Part shown: positions 11,123 to 22,677 of the stretch, in pieces
Layout of the letters: each line of letters starts with the position of its first letter
Position numbering within the stretch: position 1 is the stretch's first letter
NCBI GenBank assembly: GCA_010094045.1
Contig: ML986755.1
Span: 21,907-85,906 of the forward strand
DNA length: 64,000 nt
Direction of reading: 5' to 3'
Origin: Lojkania enalia
Taxonomy: Eukaryota; Ascomycota; Dothideomycetes; Pleosporales
Made by a program: the position numbers and the translations under genes
Notes under the pieces: generated by a model
Database searches by the model: none
Seen by the model: the letters and a program-made list of their open reading frames with translations, nothing else
What the model was told of the DNA's origin: nothing

Positions 11123-11159
11123 GGCACGTGGGCCGCGCACCACACCAACTTTTTGCACC
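11123..11159. repeat. left terminal inverted repeat of the pogo element
   Basis: Starts GGCACGTGGGCCGCGCA. It pairs in inverse orientation with 12107-12143, with six mismatches, two of them transitions. Confidence 0.8.
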
Positions 11160-11178
11160 GCGTCAACTTCTAAGTACT

Positions 11179-12035
11179 ATGGCCCCACCAACAACGATTC
11201 ACTCGCCCCACAAAAATGCAGATATCCTCCTGACTATCCCAGCTATCAACTTTGGCCCGATACAAAGTGTAAAATGCGCTGCAGCAGTATTTAACGACCC
11301 CGAAACTCCGCTCCCTAGCCGACCGGCCAGAATTGCTGCGCAATGCGATTGTCAGCCTAAATTAAGTAAGCTTACTAAGATAGAAAGAATATGATTGTTA
11401 GCCATGTACTCGACCTAGATTTGCGAAGATTTGCGCCCTCTCTAGATGCTGTACGGGATATGGCGGATAAGCTACTTGCTAAGCGCGGCACAGGGCAGGT
11501 TAGCTAGAAGTGACCTAGGGACTTTGTTATGCGGACTAAGAGCCTTAAAAATGCAATTTAATCGACCGTATAATTATTAGAGAGCCTTCTGTAAGGATCC
11601 TAAGGCTATTAGGACCTAGTTCGAGCTTGTAGCGCGTACGAAGGCCACATACGGTATCTACGGCGAGGATATCTACAACTTTAGCGGAGCTAGCTATATA
11701 ATGGGCAAGATATGACGTAAGCGGGTTATTGATGGCTTAGAGAGACGCGTCCGGCCAATGGCTGTTCAGCCAGGTAGTAATTTGTGTTGCAGTGATCGAG
11801 GGAATCAATGCTACTAGGTAGAAGGGTCAAGTCGCCAGCCTTAGGAGAGAGCAATTAAGGCTAATTAAAAAATAGAGGGAGAGGAGATTATTGCTCAAAA
11901 TGATGCTAAGCAGCAGCTAGAGGGTAAATATGTCAAAGTAGGGTCCGATCAGGTGCAAGCCCGCAGGCTTCTACACGCTGCAGCCCCTGCAGAAAGACTG
12001 GGCATAACTTCCGTACGTGTGAGAATGGTACTATA
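11179..12035 (+). pseudogene. degenerate pogo-family (DDE) transposase
   Basis: ATG 11179 starts a psq/HTH-like N-terminus (KNADILLTIPAI, QSVKCAAAVFNDP, RRDCQPN-like, LSKLTKIE). After a stop the CENP-B-like DNA-binding segment continues (LDLDLRRFAPSLDAVRDMAD, LLAKRGTGQV). The YGIYGEDIYNF stretch follows, where the family has NFDETGF; the catalytic Asp region is mutated to NFSGAS. RPMAVQPG and INAT follow. The frame then jumps to the C-terminal basic coiled segment (EQLRLIKK) and a retained CCHC zinc knuckle at about 11980-12032 (CSPCRKTGHNFRTC). In-frame TAG and TGA codons sit where the family has CAG/Gln and TGG/Trp, as RIP transitions produce. Not functional. Confidence 0.8.
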
Positions 12036-12106
12036 GATACTACTTAATCTAGGATATATTTATATTTGCAGTATATTCATATGCTGTGAAAAGATATCGC
12101 TGGAAA

Positions 12107-12143
12107 GGTTGAAAAAGTTGGTGGGATGCGCGGCTCACCTGCC
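12107..12143. repeat. right terminal inverted repeat of the pogo element
   Basis: Its reverse complement starts GGCAGGTGAGCCGCGCA and matches 11123-11159 at 31 of 37 positions. Confidence 0.8.
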
Positions 12144-12153
12144 AGTTTCGTTA

Positions 12154-12715
12154 CACGGCCGAGGGATCGGGACATGCTTACAATCTCTGCAAATCTAAGA
12201 CGTTTTTCTTACCGAAGGTGTTCCAAGGAAACTTATCTATTATTGCACGGAAATTGGAAAGGACACTATTTCCTACACTTCTATACTTCTGAGGTTGGAG
12301 AACTCATTCTACACTTATTCGCCTGTGGCTAGTAGTTTCCTCTTGAAAATCAAGAAGATATCCTATGAGGGCCGGTCAATTCAGGGAACCCGCTCCCAGC
12401 AGCAGTATGTACACGGAAATGTACAAAAATCCAGCATATTTGGCTGCACTATCGGAATGGGGAGAGATTACGGTCAGTGACCACTACAGCAAAGCCGAGT
12501 TGGCATGCCGATGGATCACATTCAACTTTCATTTGAGCGCCGAGCTTGGAGATGGATCGTTGGGCGGTGCCTCAAATATTGGTCAACATAAGCAGACATT
12601 AGACAATTTGAAGGGTCCGCTTGCCCTGGAGGTTGCCGCCAAGGGTGCCGCCGAGGGTGATGCAGTCTGGGAGAAGCTTGAAGCCGTGGCACCTTCAGAC
12701 AACATCCACCTCTGA
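12154..12715 (+). pseudogene. aldo-keto reductase, 3' half
   Basis: Continuing the frame of the 5' half, the sequence reads AYNLCKSKTFFLPKVFQGN and ARKLERTLFPTL, the part of the reductase barrel following FGLSN. A frameshift near 12275-12295 moves to NSFYTYSPVASSFLL (family: FYAYSPLAGGFL). A second frameshift near 12350-12400 moves to the open frame from 12365, with EMYKNPAYLAALSEWGEI, a helix-rich stretch, and a final segment ending DNIHL at TGA 12713-12715. The last part aligns with the AKR C-terminus (LGGASNIGQ for the GASxxxQ cofactor motif). It is thus the other half of the gene split by the transposon. Confidence 0.8.
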
Positions 12716-12861
12716 TGATAGGAAGTATCAGATATTACGTCTTCGAATATCTTACGTCTGTTTCATCTCATTTTTAGCATCCTATATTGAATCAAGAAGT
12801 TGCTGTATATGATCATTATCAGAAACAATATGTTGGCTTTATACTAAAATTCAAAGTGCGG

Positions 12862-12895
<34 letters not shown>

Positions 12896-15083
12896 GAACT
12901 TTATGAGTCCTTTCCGAAATACAAATTATCGAGCTTTAAGTCATCTCGGCGAGAGATTAATGGATCTACGAAGACGAATATTGCGATTATGAGCTGCAAA
13001 GATGCCTGTCTCCGAGTTCACCTTGGTAGGTATTCCTAGGACGAACTAAAATCGCATTAGCGGATGTATCATTTGGAGATATGACGTTTCATGAAGCCTA
13101 AATGGAAAGTACTTGATGATAGCTATTGCACTTATATTACATCAACGGAAATCCCTAATGGCATTACTCCCAGCACTCTTTAAGGTTGGGACAAAGTCTT
13201 CGACGTCGAATTATCTATTCACATCCTCAAAGTAGTGCAATTGCAGTTAGCTGAATCGGAAGATGCAAATATGTTGATATATATTCACTCCAATTAGTAA
13301 TAAAATCAATCCTGACGCCGAGTCGTCTAGACTTGTCGTATATGCAGACCTATAAGTAGAGATGTCCGGATCCATTAGTAAATAGTGAAGAAGGTCGTAA
13401 CAATAGTCAAGATCCTTCTCGGATCTGCCTTGAGAAAGAAAGCTATTTGTCCCGAGGTTAGAGTCATAGATCCTTCAAACGGTCGGATCGCCCAAATTAG
13501 GAATCCGCGGACTATAAGACACCTATATGAGAGGACACCATATGGTCCATTATCGTAGAGAGGAACCATTTCCAATGCGGAAATATCAAAGTCTTTATCA
13601 AAGGGGTTTAGAAGATGGGGATGGAAATGCTAGACAATTTGTCCATTTGAACATGACTAGAAGCACGAAGGTGCGTGATAGCCTTCCGTTTCTTGTTTCG
13701 CGGAGCTGCTCATTTACCCAAATCAATCTTCCGAAGGGATAAACACCACAGTCTAGCGATATCAAAGTCTGATAGTTTTGTGCTCCAAGATTCTGCTAAT
13801 CGCGACTTTCGTTTCCCTTGGCTTCATTACCGCCCGCAAAGCTTCCACACTAGAGATACTCTTTGTTTCAGCATTCTAAAGTTATGTTAATATTTTCTTA
13901 ACCGAAACCTGCGCTCATTTAAATAGCTACTATACTCTTAGGTATATTATGGAAAACCCCGGTACCCCATTCCCATGTCTTAGAGGGACATTCTGTGGCT
14001 TCGTAGATATTTCGTGGATCACAGGACTCATAACCAAGAAATTGATTCTACATTCTTGCATCTTTAAATATTAGGCCGAATTTATAAATCAAGTGTTAAG
14101 CGCAAAAATCTCATGTGAGCGGCTACAGAAGGCGTTACTCTGGAATGGTTATCGCGCAAGGCTAGGGAGATCAAATGCGGCAGACGTCAATTATTGGGAC
14201 AAGCAATAGCTCCAAATTGCCTCAGGGTGTTTCCCCTCTTTCTATTGTGTTAATTATTTTCTTTTTCCGTATCCTATTGTTGTGGGTCTAGGGGCTAAAT
14301 CGGGAAGGCAGGTAATCATAAACCCCTGATATATTCTCACCGCAACATCGCAAAAAATGAAGTTGAATCCCACGATCTTTGAACCACGCTGCATAAAGCC
14401 TTGGTAGCCCACCATTTTGCCTTAACCTCCTGCTGCATCGACCTCATATTCAGAATCCTTAAATTTAATTTACCTTTTTTTTCTCTAATAATCTAGTGCT
14501 ATTACTAATCCAAAGTTAGCACATACGACCACTGGCAAAGGAAAATTTAGGACCCCGTCTGCTCTCCTTAAAACAAGCCTTTGACCGGAAGATTAGTACC
14601 GCAGTTGGTGACAATGCAGGAATCCCTTCTGTCGTATGTGAAAATTCTTCTTTTTTGCTAGTGTGCGGATCCCAGATGGTTTGGGAAAGGTGCCGGATGG
14701 CAGCCGAGAACGGCCCGAGTACCCAATCGCGTGAATTTTTACGGGGGTCATATTCAAGACACTTATCTAGGTCAGCTCACTCGCAAACGCAGCCTGAATG
14801 GACATGGATGGTGTGGGTTACGGGTGCGGTGTAGCCTGAATTTGGATTTCGGATGTTAGTAGGTAGAGCACGATTAGTAGTAATTTAAGCAATGATTATG
14901 TGCCTTTTCATTGGTATTGGTACGGCCATTTCCCTCTTCCAAGGTGATTCAGCTTGCATCAAAAGGTATATTTAAAGCGTAGATAAGTAGACATAATTTG
15001 TACAGCGGCAGGAGTCCTTAAATTTTAGTCGTTACTCTTCCCACACCTATACAACAAAACCATCGAAGAAAAGTTTTGTCAAT
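12716..15083. other. AT-rich gene-poor stretch, no supported gene
   Basis: No frame longer than about 70 codons shows a recognisable domain, and three-frame reading is stop-rich on both strands. It contains a T31 tract (12864-12894). Probably decayed sequence. Confidence 0.5.
12864..12894. repeat. T31 homopolymer tract
   Basis: Thirty-one consecutive T on the plus strand, 150 bases past the reductase relic. Length may vary or be an assembly artefact. Confidence 0.9.
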
Positions 15084-16437
15084 CTATCGAGGTATCTCAT
15101 GCGAGATTTCTGAAATCAAGTTAGGCTTTCTATGCTCAAGGCAGTCGATACTACTCACCTTTAAAAGCATCAACTGTGATAAAGATAATAAATCCCAGCA
15201 AAGCAGTAGGCAAGACCTGTCCAAAGCGCCATTCAGACTCAGAACCGCGCATCAGGTCTCTATTCATGATTTTGAGATCAATGATATACCATGTATTCCA
15301 ACCCCCTAACCCAATATAGCATATAATTTCAAGAAGATAATATCCGCGTCCATATGACCAGATGGCGAAAAAGTTCGTAATCAGCCAAACCAAAGTCGTA
15401 ACGAAGAGAAAGAAAAGCGACGCAATCAAGTGTTTGAGAATTCTCAGTAAATACGCAAACTGCATGATGATCCTAAACAGCATGCTGGAATCGAATAACA
15501 GCAGCGCGCAGCCAATGCTGTCGAGAAAAGTATCATAACTGGTACTCACTTTCTTTACTAAATTATCATATCTGACAGTGTCGTATAGGCCACTGAATGC
15601 GGAACGTATTCGTGCAACCTTCTGAATCAACTGTTGGCCGTTGAGAGCAAGAATAGCGTCAATGACCGAAGTAGCTGTCAGTATGAAAGGTGTGAGATTC
15701 AGAGTTAGGACGGCAGCATAAATCGAGGTCCCAATAATCCAAAATATCGAATTAGAGGGTCCGGAAGTATCGTTACTAATGTAGCAGCGTCCGGTTTCAA
15801 AGCTATTCCACTGGGAAGTCTCTCTTCTCAAAGTCATAACCGCGAAGAGTAGATATAGAGTTGAGCTTCCAAGGACCGCAAATCTCCGAATAAATGCCCG
15901 TATACTGAAGCTCCTTGATCTCATATAATCATTCGGTGCGGCCCAGAAGGATATGAGCGTCAATTGCCAGAAATTAACAACAAACTGTCCGTGATAGAAA
16001 GTTATCTGAGGCATCTGAACTAGACCGGCAATTGCGATCGCGAAACCGGTGATGGTCTGAAGGTCGCAAAGACCACTTATTATCTTTTCGATCATCTTCT
16101 CTAGCGGGTATTTCCGCTCATAGTCTCGTGCGGGCGATAAGGACGGGTACAATTCTCGTGCCTCGTAAATTGCCAATACAAAGCACAAGGCTATAGTGTA
16201 CCATGCAGTTGCTACAAATCCTATGATTACCTGGGTTGCAAAATCAGCGAAGTGCTTGGACAATAAGTGAACGCCTACCCCATTGCTAGCAATATCGGGA
16301 TCTGCTTCGAATGACGTCAAGCAATTGTAGTGGCTTGTGTTGCAGTATATTTGCGTTCCATTATTGAGATAACACCTCCAGAACTCCGGATAAGTTCTGT
16401 AAGCCCAGGAAATAGTAGTTGTACATGATATCGCCAT
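15084..16437 (-). CDS. multispanning membrane protein (hypothetical)
   Basis: Exon 1 16437-15159 and exon 2 15109-15084 give 434 residues. The 49-base intron has GTGAGT, a CCTAAC branch site and CAG; splicing replaces an early stop with the ending KEISHEIPR. Eight or so hydrophobic helices are visible, for example VIIGFVATAWYTIALCFVLA, FAIAIAGLVQM, FWIIGTSIYAAVL, LFFLFVTTLVWLI and LPTALLGFIIFITV. Several N-x-S/T sites and cysteines occur in the N-terminal part, and there is no clear cleaved signal. This layout is common among uncharacterised fungal membrane proteins; I recognise no transport or catalytic motif. It is the only apparently intact gene in the relic-rich 10-22 kb region. Confidence 0.7.
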
Positions 16438-18684
16438 GTATTTGTTACGCTTAGGTACTCGAACATCATGACGGAAAGCGTACGCTTATAGCAGATTCTA
16501 GACGAGGCGCAATAAATGGAGCCTAGATCGATCTCACGATGCTGTTATGATTGGCTACCCGTGGCGACAGTTCCGGCCAATCGTGTAATCTGCATCCTCA
16601 GCCTTCGCTTGCGGCTTCATGCAGTCGAGAGCCATCGAATGTGGCATCCTTTGGTAGGCATTTTGCTATAAAAAGCAATAACATATTAAACCCCAGACCA
16701 CAAGTTCGGGACCAAAAGTGGTGATAAGATTGCGGATTTGTGAGACGACTGCGCTTCCATGAATTTGTTTTAAGTTCAAATTGTCAAATTGCAACTAAGC
16801 ATACGCCGGTTAAACAAAATTACACTTTCACGCCCACATCTCACGATTTCGTTAATCTTTAATTCTCGTAGTGTCTGGCTGTAATGTAGCCCCTGGATAG
16901 CATGATCTGATGAGGTTGGTTGCTTAATTATCCTAACGACCCTGAGATAGATAGGGTTTAAACCAATATAGTCGCTCTGTCGACGCAATGCATAATATTG
17001 TCTTTGCCAGTAGATCCCTTCTAGTAATACACACATAACTGTAATACCACTTCTCCTATTATATTCTTGCGATAGCAAATCATTATAAACGGGATGATGG
17101 CTCGAGGTAAGACGGAAAGCTCTCTGTCCAGGTGCGGCATTGTAAATGTGGCCCAGCTTTACAACAATGGATGAATATAGCGAAGACTCAGGTTTAGGTG
17201 AAAGAGATTTTATCCCTCTCATTTCAACCTTCTTGATCAAAAAACTAATTCTAATTGGGCAATACAAACTTGCGAATATGCAGGGCAATATCTATTATTC
17301 CAAGGTTTGGTCGAACATAATGAAACGTCGAAATATAATGCTTTCTTAAGTAAGGCCGTAGAAATAATCTGAATCGCATTCTAATGATCTTGCACACCGC
17401 CTAAGGAACTGTCCACGGTGTGTATATTAAGTCGGTCGGTGCCCAGGTCTTTTCATCTCCATTAACTCTCGCCAATAGCGTTCCAAATCCACAATGTACC
17501 GTGCACGTGTTGAGTAGTTGTCCGAGTCCGTGTCAGTAGGGGCTACTCGAGCGTCCTTAAGAACTTGTAACTTATTAGTTACACAATCAATACCTCTATA
17601 TCTGGCGGGTCATGCACTGTACTTCAGGAAGGCAATTCATTGGCGAGCTAGGTCTTATCTCGTGTAGGTATCAATTTGGTTCTAAACGAGCTTTTGACCG
17701 ATTCCATCAACTATGTTCATGATTCGATTCGCTGTACGCGCGTAAAGGTCCATAACCAGTACGAATTTGCTATCCAACATGGCTCTTCCGCATAAATTTT
17801 CAAAGCCCAAGCCCAAGCCCAAGCTCGAATGATGGCACACGAGATGCAAAGTTCGCTTCGAAATCTTCGAGTCTATCCAAAGGACGCATTTCAGGTATGT
17901 TGCCAGTTTTCCACGTCTAGTGCATCTTTTTAGCGAATATTTACAACTGACAAGGAACTAGTCTTACATTGTCCTTGGATTCGTTTGCGTTACCATTCAT
18001 GATTGTGAGTCTCTCTACTATTTTTATCGGCTTAGAAGTTTCATAATAACCATTTCAAGCGCTGTCCGCACTTTTCCCCCATAGATTTCCGGCAGACCAT
18101 TCCTATTAGGAAAATTCGGAGGCGCGAATAGGTTTGAGGTCCAGAATTTCTAGCAATTATTAATTATCTGTTTCAAATAGTTTTGAGGGGTTTGAAGAAA
18201 GACATGGCTGGATGATATTACATCTCCCCTAGTCAGTATTGCCATGTCCGTTTACTCCTCCAAGAAATTCGCCAACTTCAATTCAAAAACATGCTCAGTG
18301 CCGACTTCTTTTTTCCAATCTTCAACTACGTCTTTATTAGCCTGCCTCCTGGACTCAGAAGATTACAATCTGCATTGTTCGTAAAAATGGAGTTGTCTTT
18401 AGATCGGAGATCTCTGGATTGGGATATAGTGGCCCGCAACATGTAATCTAGCAGTTTCTGTTTTGAATATTAATAATGCGGGCCCAGACCGAGACTTTGA
18501 GCTCCTCCGGAAAATCCTTCAACAAGCAGTTTGGCGTTTGAGGGCATAATGTGGTGCCAAGATCCTTGAGGTCAAAATATGGCTATAGGCTTCGCCTCTC
18601 TTAAGAGTAGACCTCTTCTCTACCGCTGCGGTACTAGACCAGCTAGTAAGCGTTCGTTGGTTTATCGCCATCGCGAAAGCATTG
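16438..18684. other. gene-poor stretch, possible decayed exons
   Basis: A 170-codon minus-strand frame (16776-17288) lacks any domain. At 17779 an ATG opens a short frame with a Lys-Pro run (17803-17823, AAGCCC repeat) that stops at once. Good-looking splice signals follow (GTATGT at about 17894; GTGAGT at about 18003) around a hydrophobic segment, SYIVLGFVCVTI. I cannot assemble a gene from them. Confidence 0.35.
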
Positions 18685-21180
18685 CTATTGGAAGGGCATG
18701 TGTCGACTGCAATTTTCGGGATAGATTCTATCCTGGGCGATATCATATCGCTCGACTCCAAAGTCCAAATTGCCGATCTTCAGGGCATCTACATGTGCAT
18801 AGAGGTCAGCCCCAATGTCAACCCCATACATGAGAAGGAATAATTCATTATAAGATGAAGCACTTGCTTCTACTTGCAGTGGAACATAACCATCGGCAAT
18901 AAGCTGTATTTCTGCATTCACTACCGGTCACTTATCGTCAAACTTGAGTCCAAAAGTGAACTTCGGCATAACATAGGCGGTGATAGGCCCCATTTCCGCA
19001 CTTGCCAATCGAATTGTGGTTTTTGCAATTCACTTGCAGCTCGACTAGGCTCGGTCAGCGCTTTGGCGGCGTACTCATCCCCTTGGCTTTTATTAGGATA
19101 GGTTTGACGAATGTTACAGGATGCAAGCTCTATTTTGGCTTTCAATGATCCACCGAATCCGAATTCTGCTTCCATTCTCGCATTAGCGCTAAGAATTGGG
19201 CCTATCGTGGCAGTTCCTGCGATACTCTAGGCAGCATTTGGAAAGGGAAACGGCGGAAATATTTGACGATATCCTATTAGAAAACGTTCTCGCAAGCGTA
19301 AAGGGAGCCTTGCCAAAGAATTACTACGCCGACTAATAGTCCCTTCGCCCTCTAATTGGAAAGCAGCCTCTCTCTCTCTTCCTTAGTTGCAAAGTATACG
19401 AAAAACCAGCTAAGGTCTAGAGGGAAAGCCAGTTTGGCAATAATGGTAATCCCAAAGTGGTATTCATGTTAATTCCAACTTCAACTTAGACAAGCAAGTG
19501 TGTATTATACTCAAACTTCCCTGGGTATAACCCATCTGCTGATCCACGATCTTGACGTAAATGTTTTGCCGATATGGTTGGTTATAGAATGCTCGGTAAA
19601 TGCTTTGACGAGATTCTTCAACCAATCTAAAACAGATGACCCGAACCAATTCTTATGGGAAATCAGCGGAACCAAGGCCACCGAAATGCATGTATTCACG
19701 CCATACTCCCTCAAGTCATCGCTTAGGATTTTCGAAGACCTTTTGGATTTTTTGGCTTGGCCAGCGGATTCGACGATAGAGTCCCAGTATCCAACGTAGT
19801 TGCTAAAGTCGATGCAGAGTTGAGATTCTTCCCCCGCTTGCTGAGATACATGTCGGAAATCATCATCGAATATGCGAATATAAATTCATGGGGAATGGGT
19901 ATAACATTTTGAAAGATAAGGAGGAAGTTCTTGATTATCCGCTCGTTCTAAATCCATCGCAACGGCGTAACGACGAGGCCCTCATCCTTCTGGCATATCT
20001 AGAACAATTCCTAGAACACCTTTGTCCTAATGTATCATGCCACGCCCGTTTGTGGAATCTTCTGAGTAGTCATAGTAGATAACATGAATAGTGTGCTCTT
20101 TTTCCTCGTTGTAACAGTTGAATGGTTCCCATCGTGAGCTGTCCCGCTTGTTGAAACTGACATAAATTTCAGGTGGAAAGGTGAAAACACAAAACCCGAA
20201 TACGGATTCACTCGGATCTGCATCTTGCAAGCTTCTATTGGCAGGCGCATTCTCCCAAGCATTATCGGTTACAAGCTCAAAGTTTATCTTGCCTAGAGCT
20301 AGGCTGTCCGAGAACAAGTGATCGAGCGACACTGGTAGATCTGTTGCAGATGGACCGCTCGTTTGTAATGGGTTGTTCTCAATAACAGCTCGAACTGCGG
20401 TCATGTTCACATACTTGTCCTCCGTAATGTTCCAAGTGTAGTGGCCAAAAACGTTGCCATGAAGGGCATTGTCCCCAATTATACTTTCTACTTTGTTTTG
20501 GCCTTACCCAATAGAGCTGAAACCTAGACTAGCTGTTTATGAATTGACAATGTCGATAAATTTTCTCTAGCTTGTACATTGGAAGGCATTGTTTCAGTCC
20601 GATAAGGCATTATGTCGTTAAAAAAGCTGAGCTGCTTAGCATTATTGGCGTTCTGGGACCGTATATGCTCATTTTCAATCAAGCATTGACATAGCCATCT
20701 CTTCAAGGCTGTCAATTTCAACCCAGGGAACTAGGGCAAGTGGTTTCCCAAAGACTGGTTGAACATCACCAAACTTCGGGTCTATACTGTAGATCAATGA
20801 GTCGCGTTTCCACTCCGATCGAGCTTCACAAAAGAATCAGCAAAATGACTCTTTAGGTCACGGGTTAGGAAGACTCACCGGCTAGCGTATTCATACTGGT
20901 GGGACTCAGTCCCTGCATTTTAGCGGTACTATTAAGAGCGTCGGTCTTGAAACTTTTGCTGAGTGCTCTAAAACCTCATTGCTGAAATTCTGTATGAACA
21001 GCACCATATAAGAAATGAGCCGTTAGATTAGCTAAAGTAGTAAGAGTATTATCAAGTAGGATATTCTCCGCCTCAATTTCCTGATCAAACTTTGCGAAAA
21101 TTCCACCACCGCTCTACCTATCTGAATTAGTTTCTCTGCAAGAAACAACTCTTAGTTTCATACCACATTCTCCGGTAGCA
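18685..21180 (-). pseudogene. large decayed gene, possibly a secreted beta-rich protein
   Basis: Read on the minus strand, coding-like blocks appear in order. 21110-20880 reads KFDQEIEAENILL and LANLTAHFLYGAVH. A GTGAGT...AAG intron lies at 20878-20824. Then come DSLIYSIDPKFGDVQPVFG and LVPWVEIDSLEEM, 20480-20027 with FGHYTWNITEDKYVNM and FGFCVFTFPPEIYVSFN, 19714-19511, 19230-18930 with GTATIGPILSANARMEAEFG and ITAYVMPKFTFGLKF, and 18921-18685 with EIQLIADGYVPLQVEASA and YGVDIGADLYAHVDA. Stops and frameshifts separate the blocks. The late blocks recall beta-rich C-terminal modules of large secreted fungal proteins (DUF7029/DUF7223-like, chitinase-associated), from memory only. A 163-codon frame upstream (21618-21127) may be its 5' extension. 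Confidence 0.5.
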
Positions 21181-21618
21181 CTGCATGTTCTGTGTAGACT
21201 CTGTGCCGGGATCGAGAGTTTGGTGCCTCTCCTGTGATCGCTCAAGTAACCTAGCAAGGACAAACCCGCTGCAAAAGTATCTCCTTGTGCTAGGGATGGA
21301 TAAATGTCCTGAGACGTCCAAATAGATAATTCCTAAGATCCTGCCGCCCTTATAGTCCAAATTTGGGATAAGGACCAGAAGAATGAAACCCAAAAAAGTG
21401 AATCCATGCTTGAAGACGGCGCGAATCTCACGTGTAAGCAAACAAATGGAGCAGCATGAAAAGTGGAAAGAAATAGCATGAGATCGTGAATACTTGAAAA
21501 TATCTATCGAGACGCCTTGAAGCAACTGGATGAAGATAGAGTAAATCTTGTCTAAGATCTCGGTTAAGCCATTAGCCATGTTTGGGGCCGCAACCCAGCT
21601 GTCAGCCGTTGGCGGCAC

Positions 21619-22160
21619 CTAACCGAAAGCGGTATCTGAGCCATTAGTATTTTCTCTAGCCTATACTTAGGGACGGAAATGAATTGATTTACGAAATTGT
21701 CTTCGGGCCGGCACGTATCACAAAGTGGCAGTTGCCCCTTCTTTCCAGCGCTCCTAGGCTACCCAAGATTTTCGGGGCGTGGTGCTAGCAAATTTAAGGT
21801 TAATGCAAATATACTAAGTATACCTACGTGACGGATGAATAAGTTGAACATAAATCTGGGGGTTTGCGCAGTAATATCCGGGGGTGTTTCATGGGGCCCA
21901 AATCTTGCTGTTAAGAGCCCGATGGAGTGTCTCTCTGGCCCTTAGCTCGCTCAAGCTTGTTCTTTTTGTTATATGGCCCCAACCTCCCCAAATCCGTTGG
22001 ATTTTTGATCACGTCCGATCTTTATTATTCCTCCATTAAAATTTCTGAAGATTATTCACGGCTACCTCAGGCTTAGCACTTGGAAATGAGACGCCTGTGT
22101 ATACCACGGTGCAGTTGGCTAGTCAATTACACCCAGGAATATCCCCGATTTGGCTAGTTA
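21619..22160. other. intergenic stretch, no gene seen
   Basis: AT-rich. Around 22110-22225 a loose, irregular repetition of TTGGCTAGT/CAATTACAC-like words is visible, too diverged to call an array. Confidence 0.4.
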
Positions 22161-22677
22161 ATGACAGTAGAACAAGTCCTATTGGCTGCTCATTTACACA
22201 CCCGAGCTAGCCATTTACTAGCTGTTAATACCGTAAAGAAGACTACCCCTGGATCACTTAAGCATTTAGAAGACAAGGTTATAAGACCACGAAAGAAGTC
22301 TGGGTTGGCATACATGTCCAATTCCATTCACTATACTTTGTAAGAAGTAATCGCTTCCTTTAAGATCCCTGGGGACAAGCCTGGACCTGTCACCCACAAT
22401 CCGGAGCCAGGGCGCCGCATTCTCGTAACTCTGCCAGAACTGGTGCATCAATCAAGTACATCTAGCTCGACTGATAATCATCGTAAGTAGACACGCTCTC
22501 CCTTTGTTATCCTAGGTCGGATTGTTGTCATTTCAATGCACCATGCTCTTGAAATTAACTGAAAGTTAATTCTACACGAAATGGCTCTAGGACTTATAGG
22601 TAGTATCTCATTATTTCTTCTAATACTAGGAATCATCTTATGTTGATTGGTAGTAGTCGTAGTAACAACATGCTAGA
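22161..22677 (+). pseudogene. decayed small gene with C-terminal membrane segment
   Basis: ATG 22161 opens a basic frame that meets TAA at about 22341 and then continues open (PGPVTHNPEPGRRILVTLPE, SSTSSSTD) to a good donor, GTAAGT at about 22485, and a TAG acceptor about 35 bases later. After it the frame IVVISMHHALEIN is followed by TGA, then LILHEMALGLIGSISLF, LLILGIILC, TGA and LVVVVVTTC before TAG. All three internal stops (TAA, TGA, TGA) are one C-to-T or G-to-A change from sense codons. That suggests a RIP-decayed gene for a small protein with one hydrophobic helix. The family is unknown. Confidence 0.4.

Larger units (their letters stand above)
11103..12151 (+). mobile_element. internally deleted, RIP-damaged pogo/Fot1-type DNA transposon
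   Basis: Imperfect inverted repeats lie at 11123-11159 and 12107-12143 (31 of 37 positions match, sharing CACCAACTTTTT). TA dinucleotides at 11101-11102 and 12152-12153 are candidate target duplications. Removing the element with one TA keeps the reductase frame open across the junction. Inside is a decayed transposase. At about 1.05 kb the element is about half the usual length of Fot1-like elements: the DDE core after the first catalytic region is missing. The outermost limits are less certain than the inverted-repeat core. Confidence 0.8.

Noticed and set aside
11103..12151. Possible SINE or retroelement
   Set aside because: Inverted repeats, TA flanks and pogo transposase blocks identify a DNA transposon.
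16776..17288. 170-codon minus-strand open frame
   Set aside because: No recognisable domain, no signal or membrane pattern, in relic-rich sequence.
22580..22675. Mitochondrial insertion, because TGA falls where Trp would suit
   Set aside because: Surrounding base composition and the adjoining GT-AG intron fit a decayed nuclear gene better.
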